A stretch of 20,085 nt of DNA, taken from positions 1 through 20,085 of the forward strand of contig CALSCO010000182.1 in assembly GCA_943704415.1 (NCBI GenBank), given 5' to 3'. This document shows positions 1 to 8,805 of this stretch, one piece after another (positions within the stretch are counted from its first letter, which is position 1; each line of letters begins with the position of its first letter). Position numbers and translations under genes: made by a program. The notes below the pieces were generated by a model. The model was given only the letters and a program-made list of their open reading frames with translations. It searched no databases and was not told the origin of the DNA. Source of the stretch: Parvularia atlantis (Eukaryota > Opisthokonta > Rotosphaerida).

Positions 1-152
1 CTTTTATACGCACCTGTAAAGCCGAATTGCAAACATCAGTTCGTGCAAAAGCAAACAAAGCGGAGTCGCTCACTGGAGCAGAGTGCGCTGACGGAAAAGA
101 GAAAAATGGAGAGAACTTGAGCGGGTCACTTTGCTTCATAAAGCGCGAAAAG

Positions 153-176
153 GTCTCTACGGCCGAGCGGCGAGAC
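153..176. other. Short hairpin in the 3' flank of the choline kinase gene
   Basis: GTCTC at 153-157 pairs with GAGAC at 172-176, and an inner GCC/GGC pair closes around GAGC, with a TACG bulge on one side. On the plus strand it is followed by a T-rich run. It lies just beyond the poly(A) signal of the minus-strand choline kinase, so it may mark the cleavage or termination zone. It could equally be chance. Confidence 0.25.
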
Positions 177-178
177 TT

Positions 179-184
179 TTTATT
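179..184 (-). terminator. AATAAA poly(A) signal for choline kinase
   Basis: The minus strand reads AATAAA here within an A-rich stretch, about 57 nt after the choline kinase stop codon. This is the usual hexamer and a plausible distance. The flank 1-240 is visibly poorer in GC than the genes, as expected for a 3' UTR and spacer. Nothing else was recognised in it. Confidence 0.5.
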
Positions 185-240
185 TTTTCCAAGTTTTGCG
201 ATCCCGTCTTGCTTCTCTCTTTGGTTTTGCGTGGCGCCCG

Positions 241-2160
241 TCATGCCGCGGCCAGCAGCTCGTCGCGCCGCCGGCGGTACTCGCAGAAGCGCTGGCACGA
301 GTACTCGATAAAGTTAAACTCGATCGTCGAGTGCGCCGCCTGGATCACGCCCCACAGGCACCACATCAGGTGCGACAGCAGGCCGTAGCGGTTCGCCTCG
401 ACCACGAGCGCCTGCGAGCATCCTCAAAAACCAAAAAAAAAAAAAAAAACCTGCTGCCGTGACCGCACCTCGCGCTCGGCCGTCTGCGCCGCCTCCGACA
501 GCTGCGAAAACGTCGGGTGCGTCGCCGCCAGGTACGCGTTCACAAAGTGCACCTGCTCGGCGTGCGTCGGGTACCGCGCAAAGTGCAGCTTGTGCGCGTC
601 GGCGGCGTCATAGTCGGCCGCCTGCGCGCGCGCCCAGTGAGACGCAGCTGGGCGCACGCCGCGGCAGCAGCACAGGCGCACCCATTCGCAAAAGTGGTTG
701 CCCAGGTCGAAGCCGCGGTAGTTGAAGCGCGCGTACTCGTAGTCGATGAGCATTACTTGCCCGTCGCCGCGGCGCCTCAGAATGTTGCCGTACCTGCGCG
801 CGACGGCCGTCAGCGCGTGCGAGGCGCAGCTGGGCGCGCCCACACGCACTGCGCGTCGTTGTGGCAGAAGACGATCGGCGACGGCGTGCACTCGAGCGCG
901 GTGCGCATGTATGCGATCTCGTGGTGCACGTCCTGTGCCACAGTCAGTCACGACTGGCGAGGCGGACAGGCCCGCGAGCCGCACCTCGACCAGCGCGCGC
1001 ACGTTCCAGTCGCTGGCCTGGATCGCGCACTCGTTGTCCTTGACGCGCGCTGCCGCAACGCGCGCCTTGCCGCACCAGTCCTGCAGGATGTCCCAGATGG
1101 CGCTCTGCGATTTGTGTGAGTGCAAGCCCCGCGCGCGCGTGGCATCCGCCCGCACCGGCTCGCCCGCCGGCGGCGCAGTCGCCTGGTGCAGACGCGCCAT
1201 CACGGCGGCGATCTCGGCCGACGTGCCCGCGTCGCGCAGGTCCGTCTTGGTCAGCGTGGTCGACGGGATGTACTGCCGCGCGCGTGTCAGCGTAAGGCCA
1301 GCGCCGTGGCGGAGCGGGGTCGCGGCTCGCGCGCACCTCCTCGAGCCGCCCGCCGCGGAACGTGCCGAGCAGCTTCGGCCCGAACGACATGTCCGACAGG
1401 CGCTTGAACGTCTCCAGCTGCGGCCGGGCGTCGTCAGCGCACGCGCACGCACGCGCCGCGCACAGACACACACCTCGCGGTCGCGCGAGAAGAGGATGTC
1501 GGTGCCGCGCCCGTACAGCCTCAGCAGAATCGGCTCGGTGTCGGGTGCGCTCACGACAAAGACGCGGTTGGTCATGGCGCCCCTGCAGTTCGAACGCTCT
1601 CTCAGCACGGGCCTTGCAGCTGCACGGCGCGCGCACCCGAGCCGCCGCACGTCGACCGTCTCCTCGTCGACAAAGACGAGGGTGAGGTCACGCAGGAGCT
1701 TGACCGTGAGCATCTGCCCGGGCGGGCGTCAGACGCGCGCCGTTTACGCCCCTCCCTCGCCCTTTCCGCGTGCCTTCATGTCGTCCTCGCTCAGCAGCCC
1801 GTTCTCGCTCGACCACAGCAGGCTCTCGGCCTCGCGCACGAGCTTCTGCCGCCGCCATCTTCCGCCACCCGCCGCGACGTCAGCGCGCGCACGACGCGCG
1901 GGGCGGGCCGGGTGGGCGCACGTGAGGTGCCGCGTCCACGTGTCGATGAAGTTCTGCGAGTAGCGCCGCAGCGAGCGCTGGCGGCTGACGGTCACGCGCG
2001 TGACGAAGTAGTGGACCTGCGCCGTCGGCAGCGCGGGAAGGGGCGTCATCAGCGGGAGTGTCGGGGGGGGCGAGCGGCGCCCATCGCGCACCCGCCGCGC
2101 CGCGCTGCGCAGACGGTCCATTTGCGTCAGGAGGAACGAGCGGTTGCGCTCGGGCGGCAT
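241..2160 (-). CDS. Choline/ethanolamine kinase, fungal type (12 exons, 423 aa)
   Basis: Phosphorylates choline (or ethanolamine) with ATP, the first step of the CDP-choline (Kennedy) pathway in the cytosol. Exons in reading order: 2092-2160, 1922-2016, 1774-1858, 1637-1713, 1474-1582, 1337-1417, 1156-1272, 985-1104, 850-932, 682-793, 469-621, 241-411. The lengths sum to a complete frame. The domain starts near residue 109 with GAMTN and LLRLYG, then GPKLLGTF and TTLTK as in fungal enzymes. The Brenner motif is HND at 275-277, followed by YGNIL, and the choline-kinase motif contains LIDYEYARFNYRGFD and NHFCEW (ending at 316). The last exon holds the conserved C-terminal helices (SHLMWCLWG). 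The intron at 1714-1773 has a GC donor. Exons 1-3 (to residue 83) are basic and helical and may be the fungal choline-kinase N-terminal region. Their linkage to the kinase is inferred, and a stop in the GC-AG intron would otherwise end a separate 138-aa ORF. Choline versus ethanolamine preference cannot be read from the sequence. Confidence 0.9.
433..449. repeat. A17 homopolymer in the last intron of choline kinase
   Basis: Seventeen consecutive A on the plus strand form a T17 polypyrimidine run on the sense strand of the intron 412-468. It lies upstream of the acceptor, where a pyrimidine tract is expected, although most introns here lack one. Confidence 0.9.
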
Positions 2161-2241
2161 GGCTCGGCAGGCAGGCAGCGCGTCCGAGCAGAGCCGGGGC
2201 AGCGATTAGATCAAGTGTGCCCTCGCCTTAGGTTGCAACGG

Positions 2242-5200
2242 CTAAAAACGTGCATACACCTTGGGGAAGCGCAGCACGTTCCACGTGGCCTCGTAGCCGT
2301 CCCAGTGGTCCCAGCCGAGGCGCGCGAGCAGCCGCCTGCGTCGCGGCGCGTCAGCCGACCATTCGCACGCGCGCGCGCACGCCCAACACACCGGCGCAGC
2401 TCCAGCTGCGTCTTCTGCTCGGCCGCCGTTGGCTCGCCCTCGCTCAGGTACTTCTGGATGAACTTGAGCGCAGCGGCGAGGCGGTCTGGGCGTGGCGGAG
2501 GGGCGCGATGAGCGGCGCACGGCAGCGCAGCGCAGGCGCGTGCCGTTGTGTATCTCCCACGCGATGCGCATCGGGAGATACTTGACGTCGGCCGTGTCCA
2601 CGAGCGACTCGAGCAATTGGTACGTCGCGACGAGCGCGGGCTTGATCTCGCCGGCCTCCGTCTGCCGCGGGCGGCGCATCAGCGACCGCATGCACGTGAC
2701 CGTGTGCCAGCGCACCGCGTCTGTCGTCGCCTGCATCTTATCCGACAGCGCCAGGCCTTTCTTGCACAGCGCGTCGACCAGCGCGGCCTTGCGCCCCTCC
2801 ATCTCCTTCTTCAAGCGCTCGTCGGCTGGGTCGTCCAGGTTCTTGTGCTGTGCGCACGCTAATGCCGTCAGTCTCGCCGCCCACGCTTGCTCGCAGACAG
2901 CACCTTCAGGCCAAAGTACGCCGCGAGCGCGTTGACGTCGATCGCGTCGCGCACGGCGTCGGCCGCGCGGATCACGTCGTCCACCGACCGCTCCTGCACG
3001 CGACGCGGCATGTGTGAGCGCGGCGTCTGCCACACGCCGCCCGCGCACCTTGGCCGTGTCCGCCAGGGTCAGCTTGGCCGACAGGAACACGATGTCGCCC
3101 GCGCAGGCCGTCTCGAGGTCCTGCAGCAGCGCGTTGTACTCGTCGATCTTGCCTGCGCGCACATGAGCACCAGTAGCGCACCCGGCGGCGCGCCAGACGC
3201 ACCCTTGTCGCGCCACGCCGTCAGCCACTTGATCTTGAGGTCGCGCTGGTCGCAGCGGAACTTGTCGGCGAGGACCTTCTCGTCGTCCTTGTCGCTGCGC
3301 GCGGCGGCATCAGCGGTCGGAAGACGGGGCGCGCGCCCCGGGGGCCGTCTGTACCTCGCGCTGTCCTTCTCCTTCTTGTCGCTCGCCTCAGGCGGCACGA
3401 CAAAGACGACCTCGTACTCGCGCGCGACGGTCTTGCCGAGCTTGAGCGTGCCGGCAAACACGTCGCCGGGCTTGGCGTCCTGTGCGCGCGTTGGCCCCGC
3501 TGCGTTCGAGATCGCCGGCGGCGCGCCGCACCTTGGGCAGCTTGGACGCGGCGGGGGGGTTGATGAACAGGACGCACGGCTCGCCGCGCGACAGCGTACG
3601 CTTGCCAAACTTGCCTTGGGGGCGTGCGCGTCAGGGCATATCACGCGATCGCGAGCACGAGCGCACCTTTCTCCGTACGCGCGCTATTGACGTCGGAGAA
3701 GATGTCGAGTTTGACGTCGTCCTTCATCTTGCAGTCGAGCTGGAGCATCATCTTCTCAATCTTGTTGAGCAGGTCCACGTTGTCGTGGCGCACTTGCAGC
3801 CGCAGCACGTACGAGCCGTTGACCAACTTGGGCAGGGCGTGAGGGAACACGTCGCCTGCGCCTCGTCAGCCGACCGCGCGGCGGCTGCGAAGCCGCGTGC
3901 GGCGCACCCGACGCGAGCAGCTTCTTGTTGGTGTCAAACAACAGCCACAGCTGCGACTCGTACTCCGACTCGTACAGGAGGTTGTTGAGCAGCGGGAATA
4001 CCTGCGCGTGCGCGCGTGAGCACCGTGTGCGCCCCGTCGACACCAGCAGACGCACAGCCGTGATCGTTGCGGCCGCAAGGCCGTCGCTCAGCTTGAACTT
4101 GTACTCAAACACGCGCTCAAAGATCTGCCGGCCGTCCCTGGGCCGCGGCGGGGCGGTCAGGCGGCGCCGCGCGCACGCCGCAGCACCGTCCGCACCACAG
4201 CTGGTCGCGCAGTTGCGCGTACAGCGGGCGCAGCAGCGACTCGCTCGGGCGGATGCTCTGGCGCAGCGTCGTGAGGGTCGCCGTGGGCACGAGCTCCTCG
4301 TCGCGGATGTACGCCTGCACGTCCACCGACGCCGCGCCCTCCGTGGCCGACAGGACGATGCGCTTGTTCTGCGGCTCGAGCCCGTGGAAGCGCAGTTCGA
4401 ACGAGAGCTCGCCCGCGCCGAGGCTGCTCCAGTAATGCGCGATGGCGAGCTCGAGCGTAGTGCCGCCAACGAGTGGGAAGCTGCGCGACGCGCAGGCGTT
4501 GAGCCGCTGTCGGTCTCTGGGCGGCGCACCGCACCCCTTCTCCTTGATCTCGTTGGCCAACGGCACCGTCATCTTCATCGCGCCCTGCTTGTGCGTCGCG
4601 TGCAGCTGCGGCTGCACCACGTGCACCATGTACACACGCGGGCGGTCATCGTGGTGACCCTGCAGCAACAGGGCTGTGAGCGCGCGTCAGCCACGCCGCA
4701 GCACGTCGCGGGGCGGCGCACTGGCCCACGTCGCCCCGTGCGGCACGTTCCAGAAGAAGCGCTGCAGGTCGCCCGGCTTGGTCCGCATCGCGCCCTTGGA
4801 GTCGCGCCGTCAACAACGGCCGCGGCACACCGGTCACGCTGCGCACCTTCATGATGCCCGAGTGGCCCGACGGCGACGGCAGCGGCACATTCTCGCCCTT
4901 GACGACGGTCACGGGGATGCGGAACACGGGGCCGCTGCGTCGACCGCGCCCGTCAGCACAGACGAACGTCCCCCCGGCGCACAGTGGCGCAGACCGCTGC
5001 GGCGCGCGGATGTCGACGCCGTGGATCTCGGCGTAGTGTGCGCCGGGCGGGAGCGCCGTCGGGTCGACGCGGATGTTGAAGCCGCGTCCTGTCGTCGCTC
5101 GAGGCGGTCAGTGACGGGCGCGGCCGGGCGTTGTGCCGCACCGCCGTGCAGCAGCTCGATGTGCTCTGGGCAGGCGACCCACTCTGCCGTCGCAACCAGC

Positions 5201-6912
5201 GCCGCGCGCAGCTCAAACGCCAGGCGATCCTCGTTGTGGTAGCTCGCCTGGCCGTCCTTCTTGCGGAAGACCGGGGTGATCTGGCCGCCGCACGCACACG
5301 GGTCAGCTCCAACGAGCACGTGCGCACTCACGACGCACGTGCACGTTTGTCTGCGTCACGTGGCTGACCTCGGCCGCGCGCCGGAGGTACACGCCGCGCA
5401 TGGGCGAGGGGCTGTTTGGGAAGGTAATCTGCGTGCGCCGTTGTCGGAGCGCGCACAGAGCGCTCGCACGCGCGCACCTCGAAGCGCACGTCCTCCTGCT
5501 TGTCGCCCGCGTGCCGAAGCAGGTGCTCATACGCACCGTCCAACTGGATCAGGCCTGCGCCGTACGCAAACGGGTCGCCGGCGCGCACGGGCCGCGCCGT
5601 GTTCTCAAGCGCGCGCTGGATCCTGCACGAGGCATGAGCCGGTGCGTGCGCGTGCCAGCTTGGCCGAAGGGCGCACCGGTACGGCGAGTACTCCACGCCC
5701 TGCGCCCGCAGCGCCGACAGCAGCAGCGCGATGGAGCCGCAACAGTTGGGCGACGCCATCGACGTGCCCTGCACGCGTGCGCGCGCCTTCAGCCGGCCAC
5801 ACGAGGGGGGCAGCGCTGTGGGGCGCCACCTCCATCAGCTGCGCCTTCTGCAGCGTCCACGTCGGCACGGGCGCGATGGCGCCGCCGGGCGCGCACACGC
5901 TCACGCCGCGCGCGCCATCGAGGCTGCGTAGGGACGCGTCAGCACGGCGCGGCACACTGCACGCCGGCGCACCATGGACCGCGCGACGTCCACGTGTACT
6001 GCGTCTCCGGCAGGCGGTCCAGCAGCGAGTGCGCGGCCTGCATGAGCGCGGGCGAGACGTACGCGCCCACGCCTGCTCGCCCAGGTGTGAGGCGCGCGGG
6101 GCAGACGAGAGACACGGGCGCACCGATCACGTGCGATGTCGTGCTCGCCGGCGCACCCACGCTCGACAGGGCTGGGCCGTCGTTGCCGGCCGAGGTCACA
6201 AAGATCACGCCCTGCCGCGGCGCCACGGTCAGCCGCCCCCACCCGCGCACGCGTACGCACCTGCTGGTCCACAAGCTCGTTGATCAGCGGCACGAGCCGG
6301 CCCGAGTTGGACAGCAGCGCGGCCTCGCCGTAGCTGAGGTTGATGAGGTCGCACTTGCTGCGGGACGTGGCGATAAGCGCGCGCACGAGCGCCGTGCCGG
6401 TCTCCATCGTTCCTAGACGGCTGCAACGGGGAGCGGGGGTTCACGTCAGAGGGCGCAAGCAACGGTCGCGGGCGGCGTGCTTGTCGCCGATCTTGAGCGA
6501 CACAATCTGGCAGCCGGGCGCGACGCCGCTGAGCTCCGGCTGGTCGGGGAAGTGCGCGCCAACGATGCTGCGGGCGCGACGGTGAGCGATCACACACGGT
6601 GCACAGCGAAGCGAGGCCAGCACGTACCCGGCGACGTGCGTGCCGTGGCTGCCGCATGTCGTGACGATCGAGCACACGGCGCCCCCCTCGTAGATGTTCA
6701 CGGCGTAGCTCATCATGTCCTGCGCACCCCGCCGTGTCAGCGCGCAGCCGAGCGGGGCGGCAGCACACACGTCTTTCGACAGCATGGCGTGCTGCCGCTC
6801 GACGTGGAAGTCGGTCATGGCCGTCGCTGCGGTGAGGTCGCCCGTCTGGCTCACATCGACGGCCGCGCGCCACACGGTGCCGTCGTGGAACACGACGACA
6901 TCTGCGGCAGCA

Positions 6913-6943
<31 letters not shown>

Positions 6944-7894
6944 GGCCGGTGAGTGCACCGGACAGGGTGCGGACCGGCCGCACCGTAGATCGGCCCAGGG
7001 TCGTCGTACTTGCTCTGGAGGTCGTTGAGCTGCTTCACGCGCTCCTCGAGCTCGCCGCGCAGGCGCTTGTCCTCGGGCGACAGCGAGCCTGCGCAGGCAC
7101 GCACGCGCGTGAGGCATGCTCGAACAGAGGCTGCGCCGTCGTGGCACCTTTGGGATGCTCGGCCTCGAACGCGGCGAGCAGGCGCTGCGCCTCGGTCGTG
7201 TGACGGTGCTGCTGCCGGTCCCACTCGGCGCGCCGCTGGTCTGCGTTGGTGCAGGCATGAGCACGAGGAGGGATAAAGTCGTTGCGCGCACCCTGCAGCC
7301 GCTGCACGAGCGGCTTGGGCAGCAGCTCGTACGCGCGCTTGATGCCCAGGTGCACTTGGCCCTGCGGGTTGGTCCAGGCCGCGTTGAGGCGCAGCACGCG
7401 GCCCGACAGGCCCTTGACCTCGCCGTTCTCGACCTGACAGGCATCTGCCGCGTGAGCCCGCGCACGGGGGGGTGCGACGGTTCGCACACACCGTCACGAC
7501 GGTCGTTGTGTCGACGTCGCCCGCGCCGGAGCAGTCGACCACGTCAATGACCTTGGGCGCGCCCGTGCTCGTCATCTGCACATGCGGCGCATCAGCGCAT
7601 CCCGTGCGCCTCTCGCACTGTCACCGCACCTGCAGGCCCGCCGCGGCCGGATCGACGCCCGTGTCGAGCACGGCCACGACGATGCCGCGGCCGTCGTACT
7701 CCGGGTGCTTGCGCAGGAACGCGGCTGGGTCGCGCACGTGCGCGAGGCCGTGAGCGCACAGCTGGCGCACAGGCGCAGAACCGACCCGCACCGGCCTGCG
7801 TCTCCTGTCGCGGCAGCAGCCCGGCGAGCGGGAACGGGGCCGACGGCGCGTCAGTGCCGCCGGGCGCGTCGAGGCGGGCGGCAGCGACGTCCAT
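2242..7894 (-). CDS. TPP2: Tripeptidyl peptidase II (33 exons, 1292 aa)
   Basis: Giant cytosolic subtilisin-like serine exopeptidase that removes N-terminal tripeptides from proteasome products. Catalytic residues are all present: Asp55 (DTGVD), His293 (HGTHVAG), the oxyanion Asn391 (SAGNDGP) and Ser478 (GTSMASPN). The human protein is 1249 aa and alignable to the C-terminus. Exons in reading order: 7792-7894, 7630-7724, 7492-7575, 7148-7433, 6984-7088, 6771-6901, 6628-6719, 6481-6567, 6261-6420, 6124-6211, 5973-6072, 5830-5923, 5677-5768, 5478-5622, 5339-5428, 5142-5280, 4995-5088, 4847-4934, 4722-4794, 4535-4673, 4196-4480, 4044-4137, 3908-4001, 3667-3855, 3532-3614, 3355-3479, 3203-3294, 3049-3152, 2904-2993, 2716-2847, 2544-2661, 2392-2485, 2242-2335. 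Phases agree at every junction. Introns 6421-6480 and 2486-2543 use GC donors. The start at 7894 gives MDVAAARLD before the conserved PFPLAGLLP. It is divergent from the PHO88-like gene and 81 bp upstream of choline kinase on the same strand. Confidence 0.95.
6913..6941. repeat. C29 homopolymer (G29 on the sense strand) in a TPP2 intron
   Basis: Twenty-nine consecutive C on the plus strand lie in TPP2 intron 6902-6983. On the sense strand this is G29 ending just 11 nt before the exon boundary, where pyrimidines are usual. It could form a G-quadruplex or be a length-variable microsatellite, and its length may be inexact in the assembly. Confidence 0.9.
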
Positions 7895-8098
7895 GTGCGT
7901 GCGAGCGGCGGCGGTGGCGAGCGTGCGGCGCGGCGCGACGGCGATCGGTCGGGTGCGGACGCGGGCGACGGCGACGACGACGAGACGCGCGCGGGCGGCC
8001 GAGCTGCGTGCGCGACGGCGGTGATCGTCGTCAGCGATGCCGGGCACTCGCGGGCATGCCCACCGCATACGAAGGATTTGGCCGTCACGCTGCCGATC
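7895..8098. promoter_or_regulatory. Divergent promoter region, TPP2 / PHO88-like
   Basis: This 204-bp spacer separates the two divergent start codons. It is GC-rich with GGC/CGG-type triplets and holds a perfect 10-bp palindrome, GGGCATGCCC at 8052-8061. No TATA box or known factor site is evident. An ATG at 8056 is out of frame with the downstream gene. Confidence 0.5.
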
Positions 8099-8747
8099 AT
8101 GTTCCTCAGGCGCCTCGTCTGGCTCGTCAGCGCGGCCGCGCTCGCCGTTGTGGTGCGCGGCGGCTGCCGAGCGCGCGCGCGCGCGTGTGGCTGCTGCGCT
8201 CACCCGCACACACGTCACGCGCGCGCAGCTGCAGCACGTGCCGCACGCCGGCGCGCCGAGCCTCACGCTGGCCGTGCATGCGCTGCTGTTGGCCGCGTGG
8301 ACGCTGCTGCGGCCGCGGGCGGTGGGCAAGGGTGCGCGCGCGCGCGCGCGTGCTCGGTGTGGGGCTTGCACGGGAGCGGTGCTGATGCGCGCACAGGCAC
8401 GGTCGCGCTGGACGTGAGCGAGTACGCGCTTGTGCCGTCGTCGCGGTGCGGCTGCCGCGCGCACGTCACGAGCCGTCGGCTGAGCGTGCCGCCCGCGCAG
8501 GCCACACGACCCGCTGCACCGGCTGAGCGAGGCGCAGTACGACGCGCTCGAGTGGCACCACGCGCTCGCATTCCACGTCGGCGGCGCGCTGCTCGGCGCG
8601 CTCGCGTATCACGCGCACGGCACGCTCACACCGTCGCTCGTCCACGCCGCGCTCTCGGCCGCGCTGCTCGTGCTGCACCCGCTGCGCCGCGCCGGCCCGG
8701 GCGCGCTGGGGCGGCCGTGGGCGTCCTTCAACCCACTTCTTCTGTGA
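8099..8747 (+). CDS. PHO88: PHO88/SND3-like ER membrane protein (4 exons, 150 aa)
   Basis: PHO88/SND3 is an ER membrane protein of the SRP-independent targeting (SND) route, first described in yeast through phosphate uptake. Exons: 8099-8152, 8229-8331, 8397-8445, 8501-8747, with a consistent frame. The protein has a hydrophobic N-terminus ([13 protein letters not shown]), a second hydrophobic segment ([14 protein letters not shown]), then the family-like order EYD/QYD acidic motif ([10 protein letters not shown]), a third membrane stretch with H and P ([16 protein letters not shown]), HPL and a C-terminal GRPW, matching the yeast pattern YD...HLYLKYTNPL...HLFG...RPF. It is shorter than the 188-aa yeast protein, mostly in the C-terminal tail and the loop. 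Overall identity looks low, so the family call is moderate. A different small multi-pass protein is possible. Glutathione synthetase follows after 58 bp on the same strand. Confidence 0.62.
8332..8353. repeat. Alternating GC tract in an intron
   Basis: A nearly pure alternating purine-pyrimidine tract (GTGCGCGC...GTGC) opens intron 8332-8396 of the PHO88-like gene, immediately at the donor. Such DNA can adopt Z-form. Confidence 0.7.
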
Positions 8748-8760
8748 GCATTCGTGTAGT

Positions 8761-8805
8761 CTGACTCGGCTGATGACAGGCCTTACTCATTTGTAGCTGA
8801 GTCAG
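8761..8805 (+). promoter_or_regulatory. Inverted repeat / stem-loop abutting the glutathione synthetase ATG
   Basis: CTGACTCGGCT (8761-8771) and AGCTGAGTCAG (8795-8805) pair over 11 positions, one as G-U in RNA, with a 23-nt loop. The last base of the stem touches the ATG at 8806. The arms also contain bZIP-type sites: TGACTCGGC (8762-8770) fits the antioxidant-response pattern TGACnnnGC, and TGAGTCA (8798-8804) is the AP-1/Gcn4 heptamer. TTACTCAT at 8783-8790 resembles a further half-match. Whether this acts as DNA or RNA is not decided by sequence. Confidence 0.45.
8773..8796 (+). promoter_or_regulatory. Possible upstream ORF (MTGLTHL) before glutathione synthetase
   Basis: An ATG at 8773 opens seven codons and ends in TAG at 8794-8796, nine nt before the main start codon. 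It fills the loop of the stem described at 8761-8805. It matters only if transcription starts upstream of 8773. The spacer from the upstream stop codon of the PHO88-like gene is only 58 bp, which limits where the start can lie. Confidence 0.4.

Noticed and set aside
161-170. GGCCGAGCGG, which resembles the A-box region of a tRNA-Leu or tRNA-Ser
   Set aside because: No acceptor stem, anticodon arm or T-loop (GGTTCGA) follows at the right distance.
746-1963. A 405-codon plus-strand open frame
   Set aside because: It lies antisense to choline kinase exons and introns, shows no family motif and is Arg/Ala/Ser-rich, as expected for shadow frames at this GC content.
5261-6416. Two long plus-strand open frames (340 and 338 codons)
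   Set aside because: They are antisense to TPP2 exons carrying the active-site region, so they are composition artefacts.
7241-7264. A 24-nt GT...CAG segment in TPP2 exon 4 as a tiny intron
   Set aside because: Keeping it gives exactly the same spacing as human TPP2 in this region, and it is shorter than all other introns.
8052-8061. GGGCATGCCC palindrome matching a p53 half-site pattern
   Set aside because: There is no second half-site and no reason to expect p53 in the likely lineage. A 10-bp palindrome of this composition can occur by chance.
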